Shown: positions 1-8,790, counted from the stretch's first letter. The stretch: DNA of 64,000 nt from Nocardioides limicola (GCF_016827675.1 NZ_JAERJA010000003.1:248001-312000), one strand, 5' to 3'. Translations and numbers: made by a program. The notes: generated by a model not told the origin, from the sequence alone.

Positions 1-734
1 TCCATCTCGAGTGCGTCGTAGATCATCAGCTTGCCGACCAGCGGGTCGCCGATGCCGGTGAGGAGCTTGATCGCCTCGTTGACCTGGATCGAGCCGATGG
101 ACGCGCACAGCACTCCGAGCACGCCGCCCTCGGCGCAGGACGGCACCATGCCGGGCGGCGGGGGCTCCGGGTAGAGGCACCGGTAGCAGGGCGCGTCATC
201 GGTCAGCGTCGGCGCGAAGACGGATGCCTGGCCGTCGAAGCGGTAGATGGAGCCCCACACGTACGGAATGCCCAGGAAGTACGCCGCGTCGTTGACCATG
301 TAGCGGGTGGCGAAGTTGTCGGTGCCGTCGACGATCAGGTCGTAGCCCTTGAAGACCTCGAAGACGTTGTCGTTGTCCAGGCGCTCGCCGTGCACGATGA
401 CGTTGACCAGCGGGTTCACCTCGGCGACCGACTCCTTGGCCGAGATCGCCTTCGGTCGACCCACGTCGGACTGACCGTGGATGATCTGGCGCTGCAGGTT
501 GGACTCGTCGACCTCGTCGAACTCGACGATGCCGAGGGTGCCCACTCCGGCCGCGGCGAGGTAGAGCAGCGCCGGACTGCCCAGGCCTCCGGCCCCGATG
601 ACCAGCACCTTGGCGTTCTTCAGCCGCTTCTGCCCGCTCATCCCCACGTCGGGGATGATCAGATGACGGCTGTAACGGCGTACCTCGTCGACGGTCAGCT
701 CGGCTGCCGGCTCCACGAGCGGCGGAAGGGACAC
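1..734 (-). CDS. moeZ: MoeZ/MoeB-type adenylyltransferase, 3' end cut by window edge
   Basis: ThiF-family E1-like enzyme that adenylates the C-terminus of a small sulfur carrier protein (molybdopterin synthase MoaD or CysO/ThiS type). The visible 244 residues start at GTG 734 with GAGGAG upstream. They hold the nucleotide-binding loop VIGAGGLGSPALLYL (about residues 48-62), the RQIIH segment, DGTDNFATRY and a C-terminal CAEGGVLG motif. The rest, including any rhodanese domain that would separate MoeZ from MoeB, lies beyond the window. Divergent from the TetR gene, as I recall for the mycobacterial moeB1 locus (Rv3206c). The family is secure; the MoeZ name depends on the unseen C-terminus. Confidence 0.9.
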   Translation of the reverse strand, partial: MSLPPLVEPAAELTVDEVRRYSRHLIIPDVGMSGQKRLKNAKVLVIGAGGLGSPALLYLAAAGVGTLGIVEFDEVDESNLQRQIIHGQSDVGRPKAISAKESVAEVNPLVNVIVHGERLDNDNVFEVFKGYDLIVDGTDNFATRYMVNDAAYFLGIPYVWGSIYRFDGQASVFAPTLTDDAPCYRCLYPEPPPPGMVPSCAEGGVLGVLCASIGSIQVNEAIKLLTGIGDPLVGKLMIYDALEM

Positions 735-887
735 TGCTACTCCTCGTACTGGTCAAATGGGCGTCGTGCAGGCAACACACGGACGCGGCCCATTGTTCCT
801 CGCCGGACAACCGGGGTGCCCCGCCAGCCCGACATCCGGACCCCAGTAGGCTGCGCATCGGACACAATGAACTTGGAGGTGACGTCG

Positions 888-1526
888 GTGAGCGTTGGCG
901 GCTTCGGTGCGAATCTGCGACCGCGCGGTGGACGACTGCCGCGCCGCGAACGCCGCGTCCAACTCCTCAAGTCCGCACTCGAGGTGTTCGTGGCCCAGGG
1001 CTACCACGCGGCGGCCATGGACGACATCGCCGAGCGAGCCGGGGTCTCCAAGCCGGTGCTCTACCAGCACTTCCCCGGCAAGCTGGAGCTCTACCTGGCG
1101 CTGCTGGACGCCTCCTGCGACACCATCATCGACAACTGCCGAGCCGCCCTCGACGCCACCGACGACAACAAGCTCCGGGTCGAGGCCGCCGTCGCTGCGT
1201 TCTACTCCTACGTCGCCGAGGAGACCGGCGCCTTCCGGCTGGTCTTCGAGTCCGACCTGACCAGCGAGCCCGCGGTCCGCGAGCACGTGGAACGGGTCAC
1301 CACCGAGTGCGCGGACCTGATCGGGCACGTCATCGCCGACGACACCGGTCTGCCCACCGACATGGCCCGGCTGCTCGCCGTCTCGCTGGTCGGGATGGCC
1401 CAGGTCTCGGCCCGCTACTGGCTGACCGAGACCGCCGGCATCCCCCGCGAGAGCGCGGCCGCGCTGGTCGCCGGACTCGCCTGGCGAGGGATCGCCGGCT
1501 ACCCGCTCAGCGACGAGATCGGCTGA
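888..1526 (+). CDS. TetR/AcrR family transcriptional regulator
   Basis: One-component repressor of 212 aa. The N-terminal helix-turn-helix reads ALEVFVAQGYHAAAMDDIAERAGVSKPVLYQHFPGK in consecutive segments, followed by an all-helical ligand and dimerisation domain. GTG 888 is chosen because GGAGG (875-879) lies 8 nt upstream; an in-frame ATG at 867 has no ribosome site. A -10-like TAGGCT at 847-852 fits a start of transcription near 859. Together with the following DUF3107 gene it matches Rv3208-Rv3208A in M. tuberculosis (from memory). Ligand and targets cannot be read from the sequence. Confidence 0.88.
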   Translation: MSVGGFGANLRPRGGRLPRRERRVQLLKSALEVFVAQGYHAAAMDDIAERAGVSKPVLYQHFPGKLELYLALLDASCDTIIDNCRAALDATDDNKLRVEAAVAAFYSYVAEETGAFRLVFESDLTSEPAVREHVERVTTECADLIGHVIADDTGLPTDMARLLAVSLVGMAQVSARYWLTETAGIPRESAAALVAGLAWRGIAGYPLSDEIG

Positions 1527-1653
1527 GAGGTGCGCCCTGCGGGGTGCTGACACCGCGCCCACGGGCGAGCCCGCGGCGTCGTGATTCCAGACCGCGTGCC
1601 AGAATCGTCACGCCGCTGCCAAGAACTGGCCGGCACTGAGTGAAGGAGCACCT

Positions 1654-1875
1654 GTGGAGGTCAAGATCGGCGTCCAGAACGCCGCCCGCGAACTCACCGT
1701 CGACGTGGCGGCCGAGGCGGACGAGGTGGCCGCCCTGGTGTCCGCCGCCGTCGAGTCCGGGGGCGTCCTCGCCCTCACCGACGTGAAGGGGCGACGGACG
1801 ATGGTGCCCGCCGCGAAGCTGGCCTATGTCGAGATCGGCAGCAGCACCGTCGGCACTGTCGGCTTCCGCAGCTGA
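1654..1875 (+). CDS. DUF3107 family small protein
   Basis: Conserved actinobacterial protein of 73 aa (Rv3208A/TB9.4 type). The family is known and its function is not. The sequence alternates short beta strands (EVKIGVQN, RTMVPAAKLAYVEIG) with one acidic helix. GTG start with AAGGAG 5-10 nt upstream. It follows the TetR gene in the same direction, with a 127-bp gap holding an imperfect inverted repeat (1573-1616). It ends 13 bp before the convergent ferritin-like gene. Confidence 0.85.
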   Translation: MEVKIGVQNAARELTVDVAAEADEVAALVSAAVESGGVLALTDVKGRRTMVPAAKLAYVEIGSSTVGTVGFRS

Positions 1876-1888
1876 ATCCCCGGGCTCC

Positions 1889-2569
1889 TCAGGAGTCCAG
1901 GCCGAGCTGGGCCATCCGGTCCGCGTGCCGCTCGGTGATCCGGGCCAGCAGTTGCCCGATCGCGACCAGATCCATCCCCGGGGTGTCGGCGCCGGCGAGC
2001 AGCCCGGTCAGGGCATCGCGGTCGGCGATCACGCGCTGTGCCTGGGCGAGCGCCTCGCCCATCAGCCGGCGACCCCACAGGGCCAGCCGGCCACCCAGTT
2101 GCGGATCCGCCTCGATGGCGGAGCGGACCCGGTCCACCACGAACTGTGAGTGCCCGGTGTCGGCGAGCACCTCGGTGACCAACTCCCGGGTCTCGGGGTC
2201 GAGGAACTCGGCGATCTCGCGGTAGAAGTCGCAGGCCAGTGAATCCCCCACGTAGGCCTTGACCAGGCCCTCGTACCAGTCCGCCGGCTGGGTGTGGTCG
2301 TGGAACGCGGTGATCGGGGCGGCGAACTCGGCCATCGTCGCGAACGGGTCGGCGCCGAGCTCGACGATCCGTGCCCGGACGCTGGCCACATGGGTCATCT
2401 CCACCGCAGCCATGGTGGCCAGCGCCACCTTGTCCTCGAGCGTCGGAGCGAGCTTGGCGTCGGCCGCGAGCCGGTCGAACGCGGAGATCTCGCCGTACGC
2501 GATCACCCCCAGCAGATCGACGACTGCGGCGCGGTAGCGCGGGTCCTTCGTGGCCGAGGATTCAGTCAT
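1889..2569 (-). CDS. ferritin-like protein (MiaE-like family)
   Basis: Predicted all-helical ferritin-like protein of 226 aa, related to the MiaE_2 group (tRNA hydroxylase-like diiron fold; Rv3210c position). Candidate metal ligands are visible: E in IAYGEISAF (helix 1), EMTH in AAVEMTHVASV, E in REIAEFLD and H in DTGHSQFVVD. That pattern fits a four-helix carboxylate/histidine site, but I cannot confirm every ligand. The substrate is unknown and tRNA hydroxylation should not be assumed. ATG 2569 sits 6 nt after TAGGGT (2576-2581, minus strand), so the mRNA is probably leaderless. Confidence 0.8.
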   Translation of the reverse strand: MTESSATKDPRYRAAVVDLLGVIAYGEISAFDRLAADAKLAPTLEDKVALATMAAVEMTHVASVRARIVELGADPFATMAEFAAPITAFHDHTQPADWYEGLVKAYVGDSLACDFYREIAEFLDPETRELVTEVLADTGHSQFVVDRVRSAIEADPQLGGRLALWGRRLMGEALAQAQRVIADRDALTGLLAGADTPGMDLVAIGQLLARITERHADRMAQLGLDS

Positions 2570-2729
2570 GCTCGAACCCTACCGATAGTCTGGGGTCTAC
2601 GAGGGCACCGGAACACTCTTCGGCGCCCCTTCCCCCAGACCGGGGGCGAACCGCGCTCCTGGTCGCGTATGTCCGCGGCCTTCGCAATCTTGAAGTGGGC
2701 CGCAGCCCCTGAGCAGAGAGCGAAGAACA

Positions 2730-4247
2730 CTGACTACCGAAGCCACCACCCATACCTTCCGCGACCTGGGCGTCCTGCCCGAGATCTGCGACGCCCTGGA
2801 ACGCAAGGGGATCAGCACTCCCTTCCCGATCCAGGAGATGACCCTCTCGGTCGCCCTGATGGGCACCGACCTGATCGGCCAGGCGCGCACCGGCACCGGC
2901 AAGACCCTCGCGTTCGGCATCCCGATCGTGCAGCGGGCCGTCGCCCAGCACGACCCCGACTACTCCCAGATGGCCACCGGCAAGCCCCAAGCCCTGGTGG
3001 TCGCCCCCACCCGGGAGCTGGCGCTGCAGGTCTCCGGCGACCTGACCCTGGCCGGCAGCGACCGCGGCATCCGAGTGCTGACCGTCTACGGCGGCGTCGG
3101 CTACGAGCCGCAACTGGAGGCCCTCGAGGCCGGAGTCGACGTCGTCGTCGGCACCCCGGGCCGGTTGATCGACCTGGCCAACCGCCGGGTCCTGGACCTG
3201 TCGCACGTGAAGTCGCTGGTGCTCGACGAGGCCGACGAGATGCTCGACCTCGGCTTCCTGCCCGACGTGGAGAAGCTGATCGGGCTCACCCCAGAGACCC
3301 GGCAGACGATGCTGTTCTCGGCGACCATGCCGGCCGCCATCGTCTCGCTGGCCCGGACCCACATGCGGCACCCGATGAACATCCGGGCCGAGTCGACCAG
3401 TGACAGCCAGATGGTGCCGGCCACCGCCCAGTTCATCTACGTGGCCCACGACCTCGACAAGCCGGAGATCATCGGGCGCATCCTGCAGGCAGACGATGCC
3501 GAGAAGGTGATCGTCTTCACCCGCACCAAGCGTCAGTCGCAGCGGATCGCCGACGACCTCTCCGAGCGCGGTTTCGCAGCCAGCCCCCTGCACGGAGACA
3601 TGCAGCAGGCGGCCCGGGAGCGGGCGATGAGCCGGTTCCGTGAGGACAAGGTGAAGGTGCTCGTCTGCACCGACGTCGCAGCCCGGGGCATCGACGTGGC
3701 CGGCGTCAGCCACGTCATCAACTACACCTGCCCCGAGGACGACAAGACCTACGTGCACCGGATCGGGCGGACCGGCCGGGCCGGCGCCACCGGCGTCGCG
3801 GTGACCTTCGTCGACTGGGCCGACGTGACCCGGTGGAAGGTCATCAACAAGGCCCTGGGGCTGCCGTTCGAAGACCCCCAAGAGACCTACTCCACCTCCG
3901 ACCACCTGTACCACGACCTCGGTATCGCGCCGGGCACGAAGGGGCGGATCGTCCCCGAGAAGCCGGCCGAGCCCAAGGGTGACCGCTCCCGCGGTGGCCG
4001 TTCGGGCGATCAGGGCAAGGGCCAGTCGCGTGGTGGCCAGTCCCGTGATGGCCAGTCCCGTGATGGCCAGTCCCGTGGTGGACGCGGCGGCCAGCAAGGT
4101 GCCCGCGGCAGCGACACCGCCGACGCGGATCAGCCGCAGCGCAGCCGCAACAACCGGAACCGGAACCGGAACCGGACCCGCCGTCGGGGCGGCCAGGTGG
4201 TCGGCAACGGCGACAGCGGCGCCACCAGTTCACCGGCATCGGCCTGA
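2730..4247 (+). CDS. rhlE: DEAD-box RNA helicase with RGG-type tail, probable CTG start
   Basis: ATP-dependent RNA helicase of about 505 aa for RNA remodelling and decay. Two RecA-like domains: Q motif (F10 to Q35), Walker A ARTGTGKT (about 52-59), PTRELALQ, DEAD box VLDEADEM, SAT motif FSATMP, and domain 2 with HGDMQQAARE and HRIGRTGRAG. The tail is low-complexity, rich in G, R, Q and S (SRGGQSRDGQSRDG), then NRNRNRTRRR. The frame is open from 2694, and the only initiation-like codon before the Q motif is CTG 2730. The ATG at 2838 (residue 37) would delete the Q motif. Occupies the Rv3211 position. Confidence 0.9.
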   Translation: MTTEATTHTFRDLGVLPEICDALERKGISTPFPIQEMTLSVALMGTDLIGQARTGTGKTLAFGIPIVQRAVAQHDPDYSQMATGKPQALVVAPTRELALQVSGDLTLAGSDRGIRVLTVYGGVGYEPQLEALEAGVDVVVGTPGRLIDLANRRVLDLSHVKSLVLDEADEMLDLGFLPDVEKLIGLTPETRQTMLFSATMPAAIVSLARTHMRHPMNIRAESTSDSQMVPATAQFIYVAHDLDKPEIIGRILQADDAEKVIVFTRTKRQSQRIADDLSERGFAASPLHGDMQQAARERAMSRFREDKVKVLVCTDVAARGIDVAGVSHVINYTCPEDDKTYVHRIGRTGRAGATGVAVTFVDWADVTRWKVINKALGLPFEDPQETYSTSDHLYHDLGIAPGTKGRIVPEKPAEPKGDRSRGGRSGDQGKGQSRGGQSRDGQSRDGQSRGGRGGQQGARGSDTADADQPQRSRNNRNRNRNRTRRRGGQVVGNGDSGATSSPASA

Positions 4248-4261
4248 GGACTGGCTCAGGC
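4242..4261. terminator. small bidirectional hairpin between convergent genes
   Basis: A 7-bp inverted repeat (GCCTGAG / CTCAGGC, 6-nt loop) spans the stop codons of rhlE and the convergent L,D-transpeptidase gene, 8 bp apart. There is no T-tract, so intrinsic termination is only plausible. Confidence 0.4.
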
Positions 4262-4954
4262 GACGACGACCACGGTGGTGCCCAGGGGCGCGAACTCCCA
4301 CAGCGCCTCCGCGTCCTCGGGAGCCTGCCGGATGCAGCCGATCGACAGCGGCGTGCCCAACTGGTCCCGGGTCTGCACCGGCTTCCCGTTCTTCAGCGGG
4401 ATGTCGTGGAACCCGATCGCGGCTCGCTCACCGCGGGTGAAGCGCACGAAGTGGCGCATGGTGCCGGAGTTGTCCACACCGATCGCGTTCTCCGAGCGCG
4501 AGTAGACCGAGTAGGTGCCCGGCTTGAGGTTGTCGTAGATCGAGCCGGAGACCGGGTAGGTGCGCCTGACCTGCTCGTCGGCGTCCACCAGCCACACCCG
4601 CTGGGCCGCCTGGGCGAAGACCACCCGGTAGCCGGACCCGGAGTCCTTGGGCAACACGGTCGGATCGGGCACCAGCGCAGTGCCTGCCCGGGCGGGCGTG
4701 GGTCGACCGGTGGCCCGAGCCGGCACCTCGTCGGCCTCGGGCTCGGCGGCCACCTGCCCGTCGGGCTCGGCGGCGACCTGCCCCTCCGGATCGACCGCGA
4801 CCTGACCGGAGTTGGCCGACACCTGACCGGACTTGGTCAGCGAACCGACACCGAGCCCACCGAGCACCGCCACGAAGGTCACCGTCAGCGCACACAGCGC
4901 CACCGCGAGCCGCCCGTAGCGCGGCCGGACCCCCTCCATCCGGTGCCTCGACAT
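4256..4954 (-). CDS. L,D-transpeptidase (YkuD domain), membrane-anchored
   Basis: Cell-wall enzyme of 232 aa that would form 3-3 peptidoglycan crosslinks. A short basic N-terminus precedes a signal-anchor (about residues 15-38). An acidic linker follows with tandem GQVAxEP repeats (about 43-75). The YkuD domain runs from about residue 108 to the end, with H183 in IGFHDIP and catalytic C207 in TPLSIGCIRQ, a variant of the usual SHGC motif. Its ATG overlaps the parA stop (TGATG), so the two are translationally coupled. The linker repeats probably span the wall. Confidence 0.85.
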   Translation of the reverse strand: MSRHRMEGVRPRYGRLAVALCALTVTFVAVLGGLGVGSLTKSGQVSANSGQVAVDPEGQVAAEPDGQVAAEPEADEVPARATGRPTPARAGTALVPDPTVLPKDSGSGYRVVFAQAAQRVWLVDADEQVRRTYPVSGSIYDNLKPGTYSVYSRSENAIGVDNSGTMRHFVRFTRGERAAIGFHDIPLKNGKPVQTRDQLGTPLSIGCIRQAPEDAEALWEFAPLGTTVVVVA

Positions 4955-5730
4955 CAGCGACTCCCGGCGCGCTTCACCAGGTTCGCAGCGACGTCACGAT
5001 AGGCCTGGGCCCCCTTGTGGGACCGGCTGGTCGACAGGATCGAGCGTCCGACCGCCGGCGCCTCGGCGAACTTGATCGACTTGGGGATCGGCGGCTCGAT
5101 CACATCCAGGTCGTAGGCGTCCGAGATCGTCTCCAGCACCGTGCGCGCATGGTTGGTGCGCCCGTCGTACAACGTGGGGAGCACCCCCCACACCTCGAGC
5201 TTGCGGTTGGTGAAGCGACGTACGTCGTGCACCGTGTCCAGCAGTTGCCCGACGCCGCGGTGCGAGAGCGTCTCGCACTGCAGGGGCACCACCACGGCGC
5301 GCGCCGCGGTCAACGCGGCCACCGTGAGCACACCCAGCGACGGGGGGCAGTCGAGCAGCACCCAGTCGTAGCCGGCACCGTCGTCCTCGAGTTGCTCCAA
5401 TGCGGACTTCACCACGTGCTCACGACCGGTCCGGGTGAGCAGGTCGGCCTCCGCACGGGCCAGTTCGATGGTGGCCGGCAGCAGGTGCACCCCATCGTCG
5501 GTGGGGATGATCGCCTCGCGTGCGTCCAGCCCCTTGGTAAGGACGTGATGGACCGACGTCTCCAGATCCTCCGGGTCGATGCCCAAGGAGAAGGTCAGGC
5601 AGGCCTGCGGGTCGAGGTCGACCAGCAGCACCGAGTGCCCGGACTCGGCCAGTGCCGCTCCGAGCGAGGCGACCGTGGTCGTCTTGGCCACGCCACCCTT
5701 CTGGTTGGCGATCGCGAGTGTGGTGCTCAT
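4954..5730 (-). CDS. ParA/Soj-family ATPase
   Basis: Deviant-Walker ATPase of 258 aa. P-loop KGGVAKTTT (about residues 11-19) at the N-terminus, then VDLDPQACLT and the DCPPSLGVLT motif. No ParB partner is adjacent, so this is the orphan Rv3213c-type paralogue and not the chromosome-partition ParA. Orphan ParA/MinD proteins position cell-envelope or other machinery; coupling to an L,D-transpeptidase (1-nt overlap) suggests a cell-wall role, which is inference. Confidence 0.88.
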   Translation of the reverse strand: MSTTLAIANQKGGVAKTTTVASLGAALAESGHSVLLVDLDPQACLTFSLGIDPEDLETSVHHVLTKGLDAREAIIPTDDGVHLLPATIELARAEADLLTRTGREHVVKSALEQLEDDGAGYDWVLLDCPPSLGVLTVAALTAARAVVVPLQCETLSHRGVGQLLDTVHDVRRFTNRKLEVWGVLPTLYDGRTNHARTVLETISDAYDLDVIEPPIPKSIKFAEAPAVGRSILSTSRSHKGAQAYRDVAANLVKRAGSR

Positions 5731-5807
5731 CAGGCCCCATCATGCCGCACCGGCCCAGACGGTGGGTGGGCGACACTCACCTCGGGTGCACCTGCGAGAG
5801 TGAGCCC

Positions 5808-6569
5808 ATGAGCAAGACCGCCCTCATCACCGGAGGCACCGCCGGGATCGGCCGCGCGTTCGCCGACGCTCTGGCCGCCGACGGCCACGACCTGATCCTC
5901 GTCGCCCGGGACGCCCAGCGGCTGGCCGACACCGCTGCGGAACTGAGCGCAGTCCACCAGATAGCCGTTGAGACGATCGCCGCCGACCTCTCGGTCCGCG
6001 AGGACGTGGACCGGGTCGCGGGTCGCCTCTCGGATCCCGGCCGGCCCGTGGACCTGCTGGTCAACAACGCCGGCTTCGGGCTGAAGGGCCGCTTCGCCGA
6101 CAACCCCATCGACGCCGAGCAGGCACTGCTGGACGTCCTGGTGACCGCGGTGCTGCGACTCAGTCACGCTGCGCTGCTGCCGATGGCCGAGCGTGGTAGC
6201 GGAGCCATCATCAACGTGTCCAGCGTGGCCGCGTTCCTGCCGCGAGGCAGCTACAGCGCGGCGAAGGCCTGGGTGAACAGCTTCAGTGAGTGGGCGCACC
6301 AGGAGTACGCCGATCGCGGGGTGAGCGTGATGGCCCTGTGCCCGGGCTTCGTGCGCACCGAGTTCCATCCCCGGATGGAGGTCGGCCACGACTCCGCCCC
6401 GACGTTCATGTGGCTGGATGCGGCCGCCGTGGCCGCCGACGCGTTGGCGGACCTGCGCCGCGGTCGGGCGATCTCCATCCCGAGCAAGCGGTACAAGCTG
6501 CTGGTGGCCGGCAGCCGGGCGATCCCCCGCGGCCTGCTGCAACGAGCCCAGTCACTGGGTCGGAAGTAG
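5808..6569 (+). CDS. short-chain dehydrogenase/reductase (SDR)
   Basis: Classical SDR oxidoreductase of 253 aa. Rossmann motif TGGTAGIGRA (TGxxxGIG, about residues 8-17), NNAG at about 84-87, catalytic S in NVSSVA, and YSAAK (YxxxK). Arginine in the LVARD segment suggests NADP(H), which is inference. The ATG at 5808 has GAGAGTGAG just upstream. Divergent from parA, convergent with the PHP gene. Substrate unknown. Confidence 0.88.
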   Translation: MSKTALITGGTAGIGRAFADALAADGHDLILVARDAQRLADTAAELSAVHQIAVETIAADLSVREDVDRVAGRLSDPGRPVDLLVNNAGFGLKGRFADNPIDAEQALLDVLVTAVLRLSHAALLPMAERGSGAIINVSSVAAFLPRGSYSAAKAWVNSFSEWAHQEYADRGVSVMALCPGFVRTEFHPRMEVGHDSAPTFMWLDAAAVAADALADLRRGRAISIPSKRYKLLVAGSRAIPRGLLQRAQSLGRK

Positions 6570-6586
6570 TCCGGGCAGAGCCTCGT

Positions 6587-7462
6587 TCAGCCCAGCCGTT
6601 CGCCGGTGTCACCGGTGGCCGCTGCCCGCGCCCGGCCGGCGCGCTCGAGGAGGGCGTCGAGCATCTCCGGCTCGGTGGTGTGGCAGCCGAGTTCGTGGTC
6701 GACCTTGCCGGTCCCGTGATGATCGCTGGAGCCGGTCCGGATCAGGCCCAATCGGTCCGCCACCTCGGCCAGTTCCCGACGTACCTGGGGGCGGTGGTCC
6801 TGGTGCGCCACCTCGACGCCGGCCAGGCCCACGCCCGCCAGTTCGGCCAACCGAGACTCGGGCAGGTGACGCCGAGTCCCCCGACCCCACGGATGCGCCA
6901 GCACGCTCACTCCTCCGGCGGCCTCGACCGTCCGGATCGCCTCCTCCAACGGTGCCGCCCACCTGTCCACGTACGCCGGCCGGCCGCGGCCGAGCAGCCG
7001 GTCGAAGGCCTCGTTGCGATGCTGCACCTCCCCGAGCCCGACCAGCGCATCGGCCACATGCGGTCGGCCGACCGCAGCCGCCGGGCCGGCCACCCGGTCG
7101 ACCTCGGCGACAGTGATCCGACTGCCCAACTCACGGAGCCGGGCCACCATCTGCGGCACCCGGGCGTCGCGACCCTGACGGATGCGATCCAGCATCGCGG
7201 CCAGCCCGGGATGGTCAGCCGCCGGCAGGTAGGCCAGCAGGTGCACCGAGGCGCCGGCCTCCTCGGCGCTGATCTCCAGGCCACGCACCAACCCGATGCC
7301 CACCCGGTCGGCGGCCTCGGCGGCCTCGTCCCAGCCGGCGCAGGTGTCGTGGTCGGTCAACGCGATCACGTCGAGACCTGCTGCTGCGGCGGCCCGGATC
7401 AGCTCGGTGGGCGTCTGGGTGCCGTCACTGACCCGGGAGTGGGTGTGCAGGTCGATCCGCAT
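6587..7462 (-). CDS. PHP-domain metal-dependent phosphoesterase
   Basis: Polymerase-and-histidinol-phosphatase (PHP) fold protein of 291 aa. Metal-binding motifs: DLHTHSRVSDG at residues 4-14, LTDHD near 35-39, an E in RGLEISAEE, VLAHPWGRG, and the final SSDHHGTGK. This is the stand-alone YciV/RNase AM-type arrangement known to act on nucleotide 3',5'-bisphosphates or short RNA; the true substrate is not visible. Lies 26 nt after the DUF6758 gene on the same strand, so the two are probably co-transcribed. Confidence 0.87.
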   Translation of the reverse strand: MRIDLHTHSRVSDGTQTPTELIRAAAAAGLDVIALTDHDTCAGWDEAAEAADRVGIGLVRGLEISAEEAGASVHLLAYLPAADHPGLAAMLDRIRQGRDARVPQMVARLRELGSRITVAEVDRVAGPAAAVGRPHVADALVGLGEVQHRNEAFDRLLGRGRPAYVDRWAAPLEEAIRTVEAAGGVSVLAHPWGRGTRRHLPESRLAELAGVGLAGVEVAHQDHRPQVRRELAEVADRLGLIRTGSSDHHGTGKVDHELGCHTTEPEMLDALLERAGRARAAATGDTGERLG

Positions 7463-7488
7463 GCCGCACAGCCTGCCACCTGCACCGC

Positions 7489-8115
7489 TCACCACGGGGG
7501 CGCAGTGCCACCGAAGGGCATCTCGACCAGGTGAGGCCCGTCGCCGGAGACGTCCCGAAGGATCCAGTCGTCGCGCAGCAACAGCATCGCCGAGGCGGGT
7601 CTCATCACCATCCACAGCCACCGTCCGGCGGCCTCGCCGGCGACCACCGAGCGGTCGAACCTGGTGTCGGCGTCGGCGGTGTAGACGTCCCACAGGGGCA
7701 CGCTCTGGCGGCCGGTGCGGATCCGCACCGACGGCCGCCCCAGACCGATGGTCGGGTCGGGCACCGGCGTGCCCGCACACCGGGCGCCGAGTCCGGTGCC
7801 TGGCTCCTCGGCCACCACCAGCACATCGACCGGGCCGTCCAGGTCGCTGGTGCCCGAACAGCAGGTGAGGGTGGCCAGCACCTTGTCGCCGTCACCGACG
7901 ACGGCGAAGTCGGTCACCGACCAGCCTGGCCCCATCGGCCACGGCAGGTAGGTCGGGAAGTCGCCCGCGGTGCGGAGCTGCTCGGCGAAATCGGCGTACG
8001 ACGAGTGCGTGGGTCGCCACAACGGCGTCACCACGCCGTGGGTGGGGCAGCGCCACGGCCCCTCGGCGCGGCTGAGCTGCTCCGGGCAGGTGGGACAGGC
8101 TGCGGCCAGCGACAT
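7489..8115 (-). CDS. DUF6758-type conserved actinobacterial protein
   Basis: Protein of 208 aa with an N-terminal Cys pair (CPTCPEQ) and CPTHG resembling a zinc ribbon, then a beta-rich domain with conserved-looking LVVAEEPGTGLGARCAG and GRWLWMVMRPA. I recognise the layout from Streptomyces DUF6758 proteins, from memory. No catalytic motif is evident. ATG 8115 is chosen by that similarity and a GTGGAG site. The start lies 58 bp from the divergent YgjV-like gene. Confidence 0.7.
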   Translation of the reverse strand: MSLAAACPTCPEQLSRAEGPWRCPTHGVVTPLWRPTHSSYADFAEQLRTAGDFPTYLPWPMGPGWSVTDFAVVGDGDKVLATLTCCSGTSDLDGPVDVLVVAEEPGTGLGARCAGTPVPDPTIGLGRPSVRIRTGRQSVPLWDVYTADADTRFDRSVVAGEAAGRWLWMVMRPASAMLLLRDDWILRDVSGDGPHLVEMPFGGTAPPW

Positions 8116-8160
8116 GGCTCCACGGTGATCGTTGTGGCCCTTCTCGTCAAGCAGATCGCC

Positions 8161-8166
8161 TACGGT
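8161..8166 (+). promoter_or_regulatory. -10 box of a probable leaderless transcript
   Basis: TACGGT lies 7 nt before GTG 8174, which would put the transcription start at or next to the start codon. This spacing decides between GTG 8165 (inside the box) and GTG 8174. Confidence 0.45.
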
Positions 8167-8173
8167 GGCACCC

Positions 8174-8785
8174 GTGACGTGGCTCGATGCACTCGGCTGG
8201 ACCGGTACCGCGATCCTGGTGATCTCTTTGATGCAGGCCCGGGTGCTGCGGTTCCGGGTCCTCAACCTGGCCGGCAGCGTGCTGCTGCTGGCCTTCAACG
8301 GCCTGTTGCAGATCTGGCCGATGGTGGCGCTCAACGCCCTGCTGGCGGTGATCAACGTGTGGTTCACGGTGAAGCTGCTGCGGACGCGGCACGACACCGC
8401 CACCTACCAGGTCGTCCAGGTGCGCACCGACGACGGGCTGCTGGAGCATCTGCTGCGGCTGCGTGCCGAGGACATCGCGGAGCATCAGCCCGACTTCGAT
8501 GTGGGTGCCCTGGCCGAGCGCGACTACGCCTTCGTAGTGGTCGCCGAGACACAGTTGGTCGGCGTGGTGCTGCTGGACGGCGACGGGGACACCGCGGTGG
8601 TCAGGCTTGACTACGTCCTGCCCGCCTACCGCGACTTCACGCCGGGCGAGTTCGTGTGGCGGCGCAGCTCGATGCTCGCCGAGCACGGGTTCCGGCGAGT
8701 CCTCACCTCACCGCAGATGGTGGACGACTACTACCCGCACGTCGGCTTCCGCCGCGAGGGCGACCGGTTCGTGCTCGACCTGTGA
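8174..8785 (+). CDS. YgjV-like membrane protein with C-terminal GNAT-like region
   Basis: Protein of 203 aa. The first about 75 residues carry three hydrophobic segments (LGWTGTAILVISLM, LNLAGSVLLLAFNGLL, WPMVALNALLAVINVWF) like the YgjV family. The soluble remainder ends in YYPHVGFRREGDRFVLDL, typical of GNAT acetyltransferase C-termini. It may be a membrane-tethered acetyltransferase; acceptor unknown. Start GTG 8174 is supported by the -10 box at 8161-8166. Convergent with the sulfotransferase gene, 5 bp apart. Confidence 0.75.
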   Translation: MTWLDALGWTGTAILVISLMQARVLRFRVLNLAGSVLLLAFNGLLQIWPMVALNALLAVINVWFTVKLLRTRHDTATYQVVQVRTDDGLLEHLLRLRAEDIAEHQPDFDVGALAERDYAFVVVAETQLVGVVLLDGDGDTAVVRLDYVLPAYRDFTPGEFVWRRSSMLAEHGFRRVLTSPQMVDDYYPHVGFRREGDRFVLDL

Positions 8786-8790
8786 CCGGC

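Noticed and set aside
390..887. Extended N-terminus of the TetR gene
   Set aside because: The extension is antisense to moeZ, and a good ribosome site marks GTG 888.
2562..4097. Long minus-strand frame opposite rhlE
   Set aside because: Shadow frame; all helicase motifs are on the plus strand.
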